From positions 372,001 to 436,000 of the forward strand of contig JAGTJL010000015.1 in assembly GCA_020746875.1 (NCBI GenBank): a DNA stretch of 64,000 nucleotides, written 5' to 3'. A model generated the notes under the pieces. The model was not told the DNA's origin, did not search any database, and saw only the letters and a list, made by a program, of their open reading frames with translations. Made by a program: the position numbers and the translations under genes. This stretch comes from Rhexocercosporidium sp. MPI-PUGE-AT-0058 (taxonomy: Eukaryota > Ascomycota > Leotiomycetes > Helotiales). Positions 1-12,943 of the stretch are shown here, piece after piece (within the stretch, counting starts at the first letter, position 1; each line of letters begins with the position of its first letter).

Positions 1-38
1 TGGATTAATAGTAGTAACCTAATCTAGTCACCCGTTCC

Positions 39-727
39 TCACTTCTTGCCTCTTCCCCAGACATCTCCAAGCTTCTCCTCCACCATGATCTGTATATCTC
101 TATGAACAGCATCCGCATCCTTCGTCGCATCAATTTGCACAACCCGATCTTGCTTCCTGAAATGCTCAACGACTGGCATTGTCGTCTCCGCGAAAGTCTT
201 GAATCGTTTATGGATAACTGCGATATTATCATCAACGCGACCAGACGTTTTCCCTCGAGTGAGAAGTCGCTCTTGCAAGACATCCTCAGGACAGTCTAAG
301 AACAGCACCGCGGAAGGTGAGCCGATCGTCGACTCGAAGCGCGCCACATGCTCGATGCGCCGAGGGAACCCTGATATTCTTATCAGCATTGGGAACCAAA
401 TCAAAAGCAGCCGGTGAAAGAAAAGAACCTACCATCAAGCAGAAATACAGAAATCCCGCCCTTCTTGTGTTTCTCCGCCATAGATTCCTGTAACAAAGAA
501 ACAGCCATCTCAGGCGGTCCAATCACACCCTCGAGAATATTCTTTCGGATGAGCTCATCCCATATACTTCCTGGCTTCTCCTGTTCTTCTCGCAGGATAT
601 CACCCATACTGAGGTGAGCGATTGGGTAGTTCGCTGCGAGTCGGCTGCACTGAGTTCCTTTGCCTGCGCCAGGTCCGCCGAGGACGAAGATGATTGTCCA
701 TTTTGAGGGATTTTGGTGTTTGGACAT
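39..727 (-). CDS. UMP/CMP (uridylate) kinase-like nucleoside monophosphate kinase
   Basis: Two exons (727-433 and 370-39) joined across a 62-nt GT-AG intron give 208 residues. The P-loop GGPGAGKG lies at residues 17-24. The NMP-binding motif LLDGFPR is split by the intron and restored by the splice. The LID region carries RGKTSGRVDDN. The family transfers phosphate from ATP to UMP/CMP (yeast Ura6) in cytosol and nucleus. The length fits a short-form enzyme. The stretch after the P-loop, with RKNILEGVIGPPEMAV where orthologues usually have an IVPxE-type motif, looks diverged. This may therefore be a paralogue rather than the main Ura6. The start ATG is the first in frame before the P-loop. The gene lies complete at the window edge. 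Confidence 0.88.
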
Positions 728-1712
728 TTTGTTGATTGGGATGCTGGGTTAGCGTGAGACAGATTGCGGCTTTTGCAGAAGAAATGAGATTTGATGAATG
801 GGCGCGCGTTATACGGATGCGCTTTGCTGTTGTTGAAGAAGGAGCGATCTACTTCCTGCCGTGGGAGGTTCTTGGATGGTATTTATGAAATAAATGCAAG
901 GGTTGATAAGCTAGCCGAAGTAACACAAATTGGTTTACAAAAGTACCTATAATTACTGACAACCATTCACTCAAGTCAGACTCTAGGATACGGGTATTCA
1001 CGAGCACCGAATGGATAGGAATACCGTGAACAAGTCTGTTGATGTAAAGCTAGTCCCAGAACTTACTTGAAAATCCGGGATTAGGAATCGAACTCTGTCA
1101 AAGGTGGGTTCCTGCCTGAAATTTCCTTCAAAGGATATCACATCAAAAGAATTCCCCTACTGATGGTAATAAATTCTAGAAGTTCTGTCAATGCGTCAAC
1201 ATCCTTAGCTCTATGGTTGCGCCGGTATTCGCTTATTTAATACGTCATCTACGAGATGTCGTTCAAACAAAACGTAAATCGTAAGTCGCAATCTGGCATC
1301 AAAACGATCGACAATACATGAAAAGATAGAATTCAAATGTCTGCAAAGTTTCCAGTACATGTAGATGTTCAATTGCTATCTTTTTTAGTCTCGGAGTTTC
1401 CTTCCTAACTTTCCACAGAGGCTTTTGTTTACTTCTCGACGTGCACCTCGCTTAGTCTGGTAAAGTGGGCCGCTGACCTACTAACCCTCACTAGGTATTT
1501 GCTCTTGGAATAGCTAGCTAGCTTACCATTTCAGAGAAAAAGGCAGTCTAAATATAAAGACCATTTTCTATAAAGCCACACATCCTCCTCTTGATAAGTT
1601 TTCAAGTACTAACTCATCCACACCACTTTCAGCCCAATTTTCAACTTTAATACCTCTCTGCAATAGCAGCAGCAGCAGCAGATCTCCAAGATCTACCTCA
1701 ACAATACCAACA
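728..1712. other. Intergenic, divergent promoter region
   Basis: This lies between the divergently transcribed kinase and phosphoesterase genes. I see no credible ORF. The part near 1640-1712 is CT/CAG-rich and probably the 5' leader of the downstream gene, including a short (CAG)n run near 1664-1680. Confidence 0.5.
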
Positions 1713-2666
1713 ATGGCGGCCAGAACCATTCCCACGCGTATCATGATTATCTCCGACACGCACGAGCACGACCTCGACATAAGACACATGCCCCCTGCCG
1801 ACGTCCTCCTGCATACCGGCGACCTCACAAATTTCGGAGATCTCGACGCCCTCCGCGCAGGCATCAAGATGCTCGCCAGCATTCCCGCGAAATTGAAACT
1901 AGTAATTGCAGGCAACCACGACATATTACTTGATCCTTTTCGACGAGTGGAGAACATGACCGATGAAGAGTATGGCAGACATCACGCACTCGCTCTGCAG
2001 ATCATGCGTCAAGGGTCTGCAAGAAAGGCGGGCATTCACTATCTCGAAGAAGGCACTCATATTTTTTATCTTGATAACGGCGCGAAGTTTACGGTTTATG
2101 CTTCGCCTTATACACCTGGATCTGGAGGGTGGGCATTCCCTTATCAGCCTCTGGAGGATAGGTTCAATGACTCAAAACAAACTAAACCAAATCGTTCGTC
2201 GATTGCAACGAAACCAATCCCTTCAGGAGTGGACATCGTGATGACTCACGGCCCGCCACACTCGATTCTCGACCAAGTTGACGGAGACAATCTAGGATGT
2301 CCTAATCTTCTTCGGGCTGTGAGTCGTGTTAGACCACTGATGCATTGCTTTGGCCATATTCATGAAGGTCACGGTGCGAATATAGTTACATGGAAACCGG
2401 ATGGGAGTATGAAGAATCCGGGGGCGGCTACGCCGCTAGAAACGGAACAGGTGAATGAGTATCCGGCTGCTTGTGAGTGGAGGATCAGGAAGAGGGAGCA
2501 GACTTTGATGGTTAATGCTGCGGTAATGGCGAATACTGCGACGGGGATGAAGCCCAGGAATGTCCCTTTCATTGTGATGCTCGATCTGGAAGCTGGCACC
2601 CGCCCATTGCTCCCAGTTGGGATGTCTGGACATTTCTTGGAAATTGTTTCAGGAGCGGATAATTAG
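1713..2666 (+). CDS. Calcineurin-like metallophosphoesterase (MPPED/UPF0046-type)
   Basis: A single exon of 317 residues. The five signature motifs of the binuclear metallophosphoesterase fold occur in order: DTH (residues 15-17), GDLTNFGD, GNHD, THGPPHSILD and GHIHEGHG. The arrangement is that of the metallophosphoesterase-domain-containing family common in fungi and related to animal MPPED1/2, whose natural substrates are poorly known. There is no signal peptide or membrane segment, so a cytosolic location is likely. The ATG has a good context (aacaATGGcg) and sits just before the first motif. Confidence 0.9.
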   Translation: MAARTIPTRIMIISDTHEHDLDIRHMPPADVLLHTGDLTNFGDLDALRAGIKMLASIPAKLKLVIAGNHDILLDPFRRVENMTDEEYGRHHALALQIMRQGSARKAGIHYLEEGTHIFYLDNGAKFTVYASPYTPGSGGWAFPYQPLEDRFNDSKQTKPNRSSIATKPIPSGVDIVMTHGPPHSILDQVDGDNLGCPNLLRAVSRVRPLMHCFGHIHEGHGANIVTWKPDGSMKNPGAATPLETEQVNEYPAACEWRIRKREQTLMVNAAVMANTATGMKPRNVPFIVMLDLEAGTRPLLPVGMSGHFLEIVSGADN

Positions 2667-5600
2667 CTGGTGTTTCCACAAATCTAAACTAATGTATAAT
2701 TTCGCATTACAGAAGAGAAAACTCGCCTGCAGGCATAGGATAGGATTTATCAGACACACTCAAACTCAGACAGGCCCTCTCTATGAATATCGAGTATTGA
2801 CGCAGAAGCTACGTTCCACACTGCCAATGTGATACCAGCTGCCCCATGGTGAGAAGGAGCTAATCACTCCCCTAACTAACATACAGCAGTTCTCTTCGAA
2901 TCATAGTTGACAGGCATTGCCAAATGTCTCAAAACTTGTCGACGACATTTAGATTATTTAATAACATATCCCACTAGGTTAGGAAAATCTGTCCATTTAT
3001 TGAACTCGAGACCGAGAAGAAGCATCGTACCTTTCAGGAATACAGTCTCAAAAGTTCCCAGATGTCTCAAGATGAATTGACATTTCATTCACTTAGAAAC
3101 ATGCGATACTTGAAATGTTTTCTGTAACTTACCATTTTGCAAAAATCGGAGGCTGTCCCCTAGTCTCCGCACCATTCACTCACGTCAAACACCTAAAAAC
3201 ATTCTCTACATATTTCACTATAGAAGTTCTGCTTCTAGAGAACTAGAGACAAACTATGGGAGCCAATACCTGAACAATGGAGTCCTGCTTTGGTTCTAAG
3301 AATCCCTGGCTGCTGTATGTAGCGAAGCCTCCTCATGGTATTTCTTTTCAAAAATCGTGTCTATATCAGTGTGTATGAAGAGGGCAGTTTCCAGACAAGA
3401 GGAAATATTGAACGAAATAATATCACCGCAAAGCTAGCATTTATTTCGTAATTAGCGCCAAGCACGTAAAGAACGACGACAAGAAGCAGTATGCTGACAA
3501 TTCGATGCAAGCTCACTTCTCTAGACTTGGTCAAATATATCGCAGCTCTCGTGAAACTATGAAAGTACCAACTATCTTGTCCGAATTCTGTAGTCTTGCG
3601 TGGAATGAACGAGATCCGAGCACACACCGTCCTAATATCTCCGCAAGATAACCTCGAATGAGAGTTTGTCGGGATACTTTTTGTCTACATTGGACATGAA
3701 AGATTATTTTTTACCCATCTCTCTTTCAAAATTTCTCGTCGAAGCAAAGAAAACACAAGAGGGTGTAGCAGTGACACATTATATCGATTCACCATCAGTC
3801 GCGGTTAATCCATTCCTTACGATCTATGCTCAGCATTGCCACAGCAGACTGTCTCCCATACGTAACCTCCCTCTCTCAGTATATGAGCTTCTCAAATCGT
3901 CAATTTTTAGCCAAGTGCCGAAACAAGCCCAGGACTTGGCTGGCTATTGGCTTCTATCACAGATTCGTCCTTGTGATACATGTCTCTCTCATCTATTTTG
4001 CTTTACGTTCGAATCTGAATCTGCTGCCTTCTTCACTATATGCGAAAGAACACCAGAACTGAAAGCCCTACTCTCTTGAACTTCGATGCCTGTATGAAAG
4101 GGGGAAAAGATGACAGCAATGCTACCAATGATAGTGGCCCCATTGAGCAAGCAGAACCAACATCTCATCTTCTCACCGAGGCCAAGTTCCTCAAGAGAGT
4201 ATTAAAGATCGACGACAAAGTCTGATCTAGCAGCGAAGACGCAACAGAGTCCTCCAAATTCGAGATTGGGTCGAAAACGACAGAGAAAGCAAGCAATAGT
4301 AAGCCAATCGCCCAGCTCTTACCCCCCCGGATTCCAGATGCTCTTTCACACCAGCATGCATGAGAGATACTCGAGTTCTCGAGACACCAATTCGACATGT
4401 TATATCTGATGTCTTGGTTGCTGAGGAAAAAGAAAAAGTATGAAATGGATCCTTTTATGTCCAACCAAGCTGGAGCTACAGATCATTTTATTTTGATACA
4501 GAGCGGTCTAGAATCAGTCTCCAACTCGTCCCAGAATCCTACGAATCAACTTATTCTAATACCACTTCCTGCTTGTCTAGTTCAAATAAGCCACATTTAG
4601 TCTCGTTAATAGGCAATGCTAGCCAGAAATAAGGCTAGTGTAACCTAGGGATATGTCACAGTCCAGTTTTGTTGGGATATTTAAATTCCACCAGCCCAAG
4701 CTGAAAACCCTCAACCCGCCAGATGAGCAGCCAAGGTCTTGCCAAGCTGAAGAATCCCCAGACATTGAAGGTGATTCCGATTGTCCAGCCTGCAAATCCG
4801 AGTGCTCCACTTCTATACCGTATCCACGTTCCCTTTCCCCATCCTCTTCTCGAGATAGACATCGAAGATGAAGACGAAAATTGACAACAAGATTACCGAT
4901 AGCATATACCTCGTTCCCGTACTTTATACCAGATCCCTAAAACGATCAGTCTCGAACAAAAGATTAACAAAATCTGGAAGTTTGAAATTAAAGCACTCCT
5001 TCAATTTATCCACCTTTATGCTATCAAAAAAGTGGAATATAGACCCAGTTCCTCACAGTCATCTTCTTGGATTATGATCTCCTTGGTAGAGTGCCAGATC
5101 TTGATGGAACCAAGAGCCTGTCTATTTATATGGATACCAACGAGGGCGGTCGACGGAAAAGCAAATAAGTGATTGTCACCACATCATCGGTATATTTACT
5201 TTTCCACACCCGTCCCAAATTCCCGACGCAATTTTATCCGCTTCCTACGATATCTCCCAAAGCACACCTCCCTTCTAATACGAACTTGATCGATAGTAAA
5301 GTGTGTTTATGTATAAGTACGCACCACGATATCAATCTCCTATCCTCCTCACACGGATGAGGATATACAGCTGCCACGGAGGAATGGGATTATATCTCGA
5401 GCGGCTCTCGCTCTCCGTCGGAGAAAATGGTGGCCGATTTTGACAGCCCTGAGAAATTCAAAGAACCTGCGATTTCTACAACATTTGATAGACTAATACT
5501 AGTGAAAATTGAATCTATAAGTGCCTTAGCTATTTTAGAACTTACGTCTAAATTATTACTACTATGAAAGTCCGTAAAGTCGAGGAATAATGTGTTATTC

Positions 5601-6999
5601 GAGATATGTTTTAATGTTCTCGCTTGTCAAAACAGGTCAGGCTTTCCTCCGAAGGACAGTCTCGATCACGAGGAGATTATATTATAGATAAATAGATACG
5701 TAGTCAACAAGAGTCGCTGTACCCTTACCAAATACCCTCCCAGGCCCTCGTCGGCTCTCCTCATGATTCTGCTTTGAAACTCACCCCTTGACTCGTATGA
5801 GAGGACTGCTGCCGTATAAATCGACGATGATGGTGATGGTGGTGGTAGCGATGCCAACAACCGCCCACTCGACAATCGAGCATAATTATGTTCTCTAAAG
5901 ATGGCCACGCACATGCATCACATACGAAAGTACAGTACAATCCACAAAGAACAGAACCTAGCCCAACCTAACCCCGAACCTCTCACCAACCTCTCATCCC
6001 TCTCCTTCCCATCCACCCAACCGAACCCCCCATCTATACCCATCCAAAGTCAAATGATAAAGCCATTTTTACTAGAGCACATTGCAAATGCAAAATACAG
6101 ATACAACACTCCCTCTGCTCCCACAACTACAACCACAACCACAACCACAACTAGCAAGCACCACCCACCACAAACCAACGACCCCAAAAATCCTCTCCCA
6201 CCCCTCTGCTCTGCTCCATCTCAGCCAGCCAGCCAGCCAGCCAACCCGTGAACCATTCATCACACCCCCCTATACGCTGTAACACATCCCCAACTCCAGC
6301 AATCTCCAGCTCACGTCGCGATAAGCGCCCCTCTATAACCATGAACATGACCCTCTCACCAACCACGTCCCCTACACCCGCCAAGTAAATCAAGGAAGGG
6401 ATTTCGACAATACCCTATAGAGCGACCACCACATCTCGTGTCAATATCTACTCTACTCTCACCCCTCTTGCTCTCTTGCAGTGATCTGTCTGGCTACCTT
6501 TTTGGGGGGTCAGAGTGTTTGTGAACAATAAACATTATGAAGCGGGAGAGACTTGTCCCCGTGCCCACCTTCAGATGTCCTCTTAACTTATCCTGAATGC
6601 AATCTTTGAAGTTGAATCTTTAATTTTCATTTTCGTACTACTGTCTGTCAACCCAGCTACTTGCCAAACGACCAAATTATCCATCCAGTCAGTGCTCTTG
6701 TGTCCACTTTGCCAGCTAACCTCCTAGCGGCGCCCATCCATCACTCTCCCATTCGTCCATCCATCCCATCTAAAAGAAACGACAGACAAGCCCGTGACAT
6801 CAAATACATCAGAAGAAAAGCAAATAAGAAACCCACCCGGCTACCCGTCCATCCATTCAACATCACGAGGGAGTAGAGGAACCCCTGATGTTGATGCCGT
6901 TGCTTGCAGTTCCCAAATACGCCAGCCCGTTCGCCATGATCGCACATATGTTGCCATTAGTGATCAGTCAATATTTCACGTCTTGTCCCGGCCCGATCG
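2667..6999. other. Gene-poor 4.3 kb interval
   Basis: No ORF here has convincing start, splice signals and family motifs together. On the minus strand near 4650-4960 there are hydrophobic fragments in two frames (MLSVILLSIFVFIFDVY and, out of frame, WGFFSLARPWLLIW), which may be remains of a small membrane-protein gene. Around 6115-6160 there is an ACAACC-type simple repeat, and a (CAGC)n run lies at 6222-6243. The part from about 6300 to 7000 is the 3' flank of TUP1. Confidence 0.4.
6222..6243. repeat. (CAGC)n microsatellite
   Basis: Five full CAGC units in tandem plus a partial one, in non-coding sequence downstream of TUP1. Confidence 0.9.
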
Positions 7000-8982
7000 T
7001 TATGGGTTGTAAGGTTTGTAGCTCCAGATTCTCGCTCTCATGTCACCGGAACCAGTGGCAAAGGAGCCACCGCTTGGGCTTGGCGCCACGCTGATAACCG
7101 AGTTCTTGTGGCCTTGCAACATGAGTTGAGTGTTGCCGGTTCTTGGGTCCCAGAATTGAACACCACGATCCTTGGATCCGGAGAGAACCCAGCTTCCGTC
7201 TGGTGTAAGGGCGACGGAGAGGACAAAGTCCTTGTGACCTTCGAAAGTCTTGATGCAACGTCCTCCCTTTGGTGCGTTGCTTGGGTGTTGTCCGCGTGGT
7301 GCAACAAGCTCCCACATCTTGATGGTCTTGTCTAAGGATCCTGAAACGAGATCCTTTCCGTTTGGTGCGAATGCAACGGAGTAGACGGAATCCTTGTGTC
7401 CATCTGGGCCTTCGAGGCGCTCAACGAGATAACCAGTGGTAGCATCCCAAACACGGACGCTCTTGTCGAGAGATCCAGCCGCGACGTACTTGGTGTCGGG
7501 GGAGATCGCAACAGTAGTGACACCGTCCTCGATGCTGAGAGTGAGGACATTTTGACCAGCCTCGATATCCCAGAGACGAACAGTTCGGTCTCCACTACCA
7601 GAGGCGATTGTGCGACCATCGCGAGCAAAGTCCAACGAGTAAATGTCTTGTTCGTGACCAGCAAAGGTGATTTTGATGGTTCTAGTAGCAATGTCCCAGA
7701 CCTGGAACCGTTAGCACATTTCCTACATCTTAAGCCAAAGAACTTACTCTGATCAACTTGTCTTCAGCGCCAGTTGCAAGGTATCTTCCATCCGGACTGA
7801 AACAGACACTTCGGATGTAAAGATCGCCAACCGAGTCAACAGATTCGTCTTGAAGAATGCAAATCTTGTTACCAGTAACCACGTCGAAAATCTGAGCGGA
7901 GCGATTGCAACCAGTAGCGACGTACTTGCCATCGTGACTGAATCTAACACAGCACACAACACTCTCGTGCTGAAGAGTGTGGAGAAGATCAACATCGAGC
8001 ACGCGAGGAACTTCTGGGTTGAAGATGGCAAACCAATCAGCTTCAACCTTCTTCTGGTGAGCTGGAAGACGCTCGAGATCCAATTCAGCCAAAGCGTTTC
8101 CTACTCGGAACTGATTGTGCTGATTTGGTACTGGGTGGCCGACGTGTGGCGACTGTGCAGCTCTTGGGTCTGGATACGGCATTGGCTGGTTTGATTGAGG
8201 GGTAGGAGGTCCTCCAGGTCCGCGGTTCAGCGGTCTGCCCTTGCCTGGGCCAGGTGAAGCTGTAGCTTGAGGAGGTTGCGAGTACCCGTTAGGGCCCACG
8301 CCAGGATATCCACCCTGGAAGGGGGCCTGTTGTGGTGGCGGGGGAGGACCTTGAATGCTTGGTGGTCCTGGGGGTGGTTGAGGCATCTGGTGCTGTGGAG
8401 GGCCATGTTGCTCTGATTGTTGCGGTGGTGCAAGACCTGGTGCCCCTTGTCCACCTTGACCAGCCATTATTCCGCCAAAGAGGTTGCTTGGGCCGTGACC
8501 GATGGCTGGAGGTGCTTGTGAGGGAGCGGAGTTTTGGGGCGGGCCGCCCAGAGCGCGTGGGTTGCCTCCTCGAGCCTCAAGTTCACGGTGAAGTCGTTGA
8601 ATTTCCTCGTCATATCTACCACGGTCAGTTTTGATGTTACAGTGAATGGATTTTCTTACTTTGCCTTGAGCGCAATGTGTGCCTGCTCCATTCCGTAAAC
8701 TTTGTCTCTGATAGTGTGCAGTTCGTTGATCTGTCCGGCCACTGATGTGAAGTAGTTAGCACCTGTATATGAAGGTGAAGGCGCAGCCTCAAGAGGATTG
8801 TGATGTGTCCTGGTTACACACGAAGCACGATGTTACTTACTTGCATGTTCCACGTCCTGTCCCTGACGAGCTTGGCTCTCGAACTCTGCACGAATACTCT
8901 CCAACAGTTCATTCAGACGAGTGTTGCCGCTGGGTGCACCAGGTGCAGGTCCCAGGCCGCGATGGGGATTATACATCGACAT
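7000..8982 (-). CDS. TUP1: Transcriptional corepressor TUP1 (RCO-1)
   Basis: Four exons (8982-8841, 8762-8660, 8615-7748, 7701-7000) with clean GT-AG introns give 604 residues, the usual size for filamentous-fungal RCO-1/TUP1. The N-terminus starts MSMYNPHRG. It carries the helical tetramerisation segment that binds Cyc8/Ssn6 ([17 protein letters not shown] to about residue 95). A Pro/Gln/Gly-rich linker follows, then a WD40 propeller with repeats such as [28 protein letters not shown] and [10 protein letters not shown]. The protein ends WSYKPYNP. Tup1-Cyc8 represses many gene sets by recruiting histone deacetylases. Introns interrupt the N-terminal helix and the propeller as in relatives. 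The 5' flank to ERG3 is long (2.9 kb), in keeping with a heavily regulated gene. Confidence 0.96.
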
Positions 8983-11850
8983 GGTGAAGTGGCCGGAGTC
9001 AGCGATGGGCTATTCGACTGATTGCTGGATCAAAACAAAGTTTGCGACCAGCTCCCAAAGATGCGCTTGGCAGGGCAATGCCGTATGCTGTGCTGCCGAT
9101 GATGGCGATTGAATAAGGTGGATTGTTGATGGAAGTGCGCCTTCAGTTGGGTTGGGTACGAGATGTCGCGCCAACAGGGCTGGGTTTTCGCGATCGGATC
9201 GTTTGCAAGATCTGGAGGGGAATGCACGCCCGGTAACCTATCAAGCTTCCAAGAGCTCTCTGGTCGGAAGGTGTCGAGTGGTCTAGATGGGGGGATTGAG
9301 ATGGGAGGAGGCGGCGGCGATGATTGGAATTTGAGAGATGACTGACTAGACGAGGAGGCAGGATCTCGATGGTGGAGGGAGGTGGAGGTGGAGGTGGTGG
9401 TGAGAAGAGGAGGAAGAGTTCAAAGGCTGGGAGAAGCAAGACGATGGAAGGGAGGGAAGGGAAGGGCAGGTAGGCAGGGCAGGCCGGGCCAACACGCTTC
9501 GAATTAAGTCTGTGGAGCCCTTCCAACTCACCTAACCCACGCACGACTTGAGAGGCTTCAACTTCCCTCCCGCAGCAGCAGACAGACAGAACAGACTTGC
9601 CCGAGTTGTCTTAGCCCGCCCACCCCAGCCCAGCCCCCGCTAGGAAGGCGCCCTCCCCCCCTCGGGCAGGGTCCTTCCTTGTCGTGCATCTGCAAGAGGG
9701 AGGTGCCGCCCCAGCGACCTTACTTAGTACTTACTGACAGTAGCATCTCCCACGCCGTCAGAAAAGAATCTCTGACTAACCAAAAGCAGTAGCAGCCCCA
9801 CTGCGGCGGTCGGTGTGATTCAAGCCTCTTTAGGTCTGGCTCCTCCCTCCTTCTCTTCTGACCGACCAGAGCACGGTCTGGTAATTATGCGTTTTCTCTT
9901 CTCACCAGCTTCTAGCATCCGATGCAACGATGCAACGATGGCATGGAATGGTACGGTACCTTGGTAGGTTAATCGCAGTGTAGTGAGTATCAGATGAGTG
10001 AGCAAGCTTCGAGTCTGCTTCTGCCTACATTACCTTGGGAAACTCCAGTCCGTTGATGTCATCGATACATACTGCTCCAGACGTCTTCTTCACCACCTAT
10101 ATCTACAAGTATCACCAAAAAACCAGAATTTACCCCAGACCGACCTAAACGAAAATCCACAACTATTTCCCGACCACTTTCTTGCCTTCGTACCCTACTC
10201 AACAGTACTGTACCGAATGTCCATCCACAATCTTCAGCCGCCCGAACCGCACTTGATGGGCCGCCCAAGAGCAGCCCCAACCCAGCCAAATCTATTGTCA
10301 AAACTTAGTCCGGTCCGAAAGAGGCTAGTGGCATGCTGTGCTCTGGCCTGGTTCTGCACAAGACAGGGTGTCAGATCTCTTCTGTAACGTGCGTTCCTTT
10401 TTTCTGGATCATACCGCAGCCAACAAACAGCCCGCTCCTTGGCCCGGGCCTTGCGCAATCAATTCGCTTGTTTCCTCTCATTCGAGGTAACCGTGGGAGG
10501 GAGAGGGATCTGAGAATTAAAAGGGGGGGATTCCCGTCAAGTGTTTGGCGTGGGGTTTGAGGAGTGATGTGCTAACAGACAAATGGACAACAGACTTTGG
10601 ATGTTTCTACATCGTACTTCGGTTCTTTGAGCTTTTGATTCGATCCCTGAGATGAGCCATTCTTTTTCAACCAACGGATTGGGGGTAATCTGAAGCATCT
10701 GAGACATCGAGGCATCAAGGTTTCATTGGAATGAACTACACGTGATTTGTACAAATGTTGCATTTGGGGGGTCTACCATACCAAAGGAAGGTCCCAGACA
10801 TGAAGAATCCAGTGAGTTATTTAATGATTTTCCAACGTCTCTCACATCTCTTCTTTTGCCCCGGAGTCCAGAGAAAGAGAACAGCACACAAATATCACAT
10901 GACCTTGACCAAAACCCAGATTTCGGTCTAGGATCATCACCTCCTTCCTGATGTCTGCCAACATCTAAGCGTAAACCTTCTGTGCCGCACTTCGCAAATC
11001 TGGGTCATCTCCATGGCCAGCATCCTTATCATACATAGGCGTAAAGGTTATCTGCGTGCCCTCAATTTGACTTGATACTTTCATGCCGGTCTTAACTCAG
11101 ACCTTGTCATTCTAAACCAGATTCTCTGTACCTGTCGACTTGTACCTGAGAATGTATCCATACCATACTCATTTCCAACTGGATATGTAAGTGACCAGGT
11201 TGTGGCAAACGAAAATTCGAAGTCCCACAATCTCATATCATAGCCTTGCTCACCAAGTGCGAGGCTGACATGAACAGTGATGAATGATAATGAGTGAATT
11301 GAAAAAACGGAAGTACAACAAACAGCTCATTATATATACTTTTGGATCGAAGTTGCGCAGCCCCGAAAGTCCTCAGCATACTCGACCATACGATCCGAAT
11401 CAGATAACACGTCATCCCGCGTGTTTAATCGACCCGTTCTCATCAAAGAGCTCCTGATCTCCTGATTTCCATCCCCCGGTACAAGAAGCAACCGGCTCAC
11501 CTGTCACAAGAGTCCGTCCTGGCCACCGTACTCGCCCCACTGGGACGGCTAAATGTCCGATCTCGCTTTTCCCATTCGCCAGTCCCCACCAACAAGCTAG
11601 CACAGGTACGGACATCGACAAATTTCCCTTGGGTTCACTCACTCTTCATCGGTTCTACAAGAGAAACATCTTGACCTCTTTCTCAGCAAGGCTTTCCTCA
11701 ATCCACCAGCTCTTCTCATTGCGACTTGGACGCCCAGAAGTCGCTGTAAATCCCATTCAATTGGGGTTTCTGTCCTACCTCGAGCTGTACGCCACTCACT
11801 TACTTATCCTCAGTTCGAGCTCCCCCTTTTCTCATCAATTAGTCGCCACC
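8983..11850. other. 2.9 kb divergent spacer TUP1 / ERG3
   Basis: Non-coding as far as I can see. Near 9300-9480 there are GGA/GGT-rich purine tracts on the plus strand (CT-rich on the TUP1 strand), typical of a fungal promoter or leader. The last 200 bases before 11851 are CT-rich and likely ERG3 leader. Short ORFs here lack motifs and splice partners. Confidence 0.45.
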
Positions 11851-12943
11851 ATGGACATCGCCCTGGAGTTCTGCGATACCTTCTTCTTCGATCATGTCTT
11901 CGCCAAAGTGTTCCCTGCGTCGCCTCCACCTTACAGCTTGGGTGGAGCTTCGAATTCCACGATAGCAAGCTTGAAGGCAGCCTCGCCGTGGCAGTACAAG
12001 CCCGCGACTTCGTTCTTGTCTTTCACGCCCCGCGATGTGGCATACATGAGTGAGCTGAATAGGGACAACATATACCGACAAGCCTTCTCCCTATTCCTGA
12101 TCATGTGGTAAGTATCTCAATTGATACACCAGTACTTGTGCTAACCCTCGCAGGTTCGCTGGTGGCGCACTTTACTTCATCGTCTCGACCCTTTCCTACA
12201 TTTTCGTCTTCGACAAGACAACTTTCAAACATCCCAAGTTCCTCAAGAACCAGATCCGCCAGGAGATTCGGCAGGCCTGTGACGCCATGCCCGTCATGTC
12301 ACTCCTCACCGCGCCCTTCTTCCTCGCAGAAGTTCGAGGCTACTCGAAATTGTACGACAGCCTCGACAACGAGCCCTTCAAATACTACAACTACCTACAA
12401 TTCCCCTTCTTCATCCTCTTTACCGACATGTTCGTCTACTTCATCCACCGCGGTCTCCATCACCCGCTCGTCTACAAGACCCTGCACAAGCCTCACCACA
12501 AATGGATCATGCCAACCCCATACGCAGCAATCGCATTCCATCCCGTCGACGGCTGGGCGCAATCCCTCCCCTACCATATCTTCCCGTTCATCTTCCCACT
12601 CCAGAAGCTCGCCTATCTTGCACTCTTCTTCTTCGTACAGGTCTGGACCGTCTTCATCCACGACGGCGAATACGTAGCCAACAGCCCGATCCTGAACGGT
12701 GCCGCCTGCCACACCATGCATCACTTGTACTTCAACTACAACTTCGGGCAATACACTACTCTTTGGGATCGTCTGGGAGGCAGCTACCGCAAGCCTAACG
12801 AGGAGCTCTTCCGTAGGGAAAGCAAGATGGGACAGAAGGAATGGGAGAGGCAGTGCAAGGAGATGGAGCAGATGGTCAAGGCCATTGAAGGTGAGGACGA
12901 TAGATCATATGGTCCTCCTGAGACGGTCAAGAAGAATATCTAG
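11851..12943 (+). CDS. ERG3: Delta7-sterol C-5(6)-desaturase ERG3
   Basis: Two exons (11851-12107 and 12154-12943) joined through a 46-nt GT-AG intron give 348 residues. The di-iron histidine boxes are all present: HRGLHH, HKPHH and HTMHH, within a multi-helix membrane protein. The enzyme introduces the C5-C6 double bond of the sterol B-ring in the endoplasmic reticulum, a late step of ergosterol synthesis. The start is set by a strong context (gtcgccaccATGG); the reading frame is open further upstream but without a better ATG. The C-terminus is charged and ends KKNI, a KKxx-like dilysine signal compatible with ER retention. Confidence 0.95.

Noticed and set aside
1070..1100. tRNA T-arm-like string (GAGTTCGATTCC on the minus strand)
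   Set aside because: No matching acceptor, D-arm or anticodon arm can be placed in the 75 bases around it.
3666..4079. 137-codon plus-strand frame
   Set aside because: Begins at a TTG codon and shows no domain or splice pattern.
12105..12677. 190-codon Ser/Thr-rich frame inside ERG3
   Set aside because: Out-of-frame shadow of ERG3, whose histidine boxes prove the other frame.
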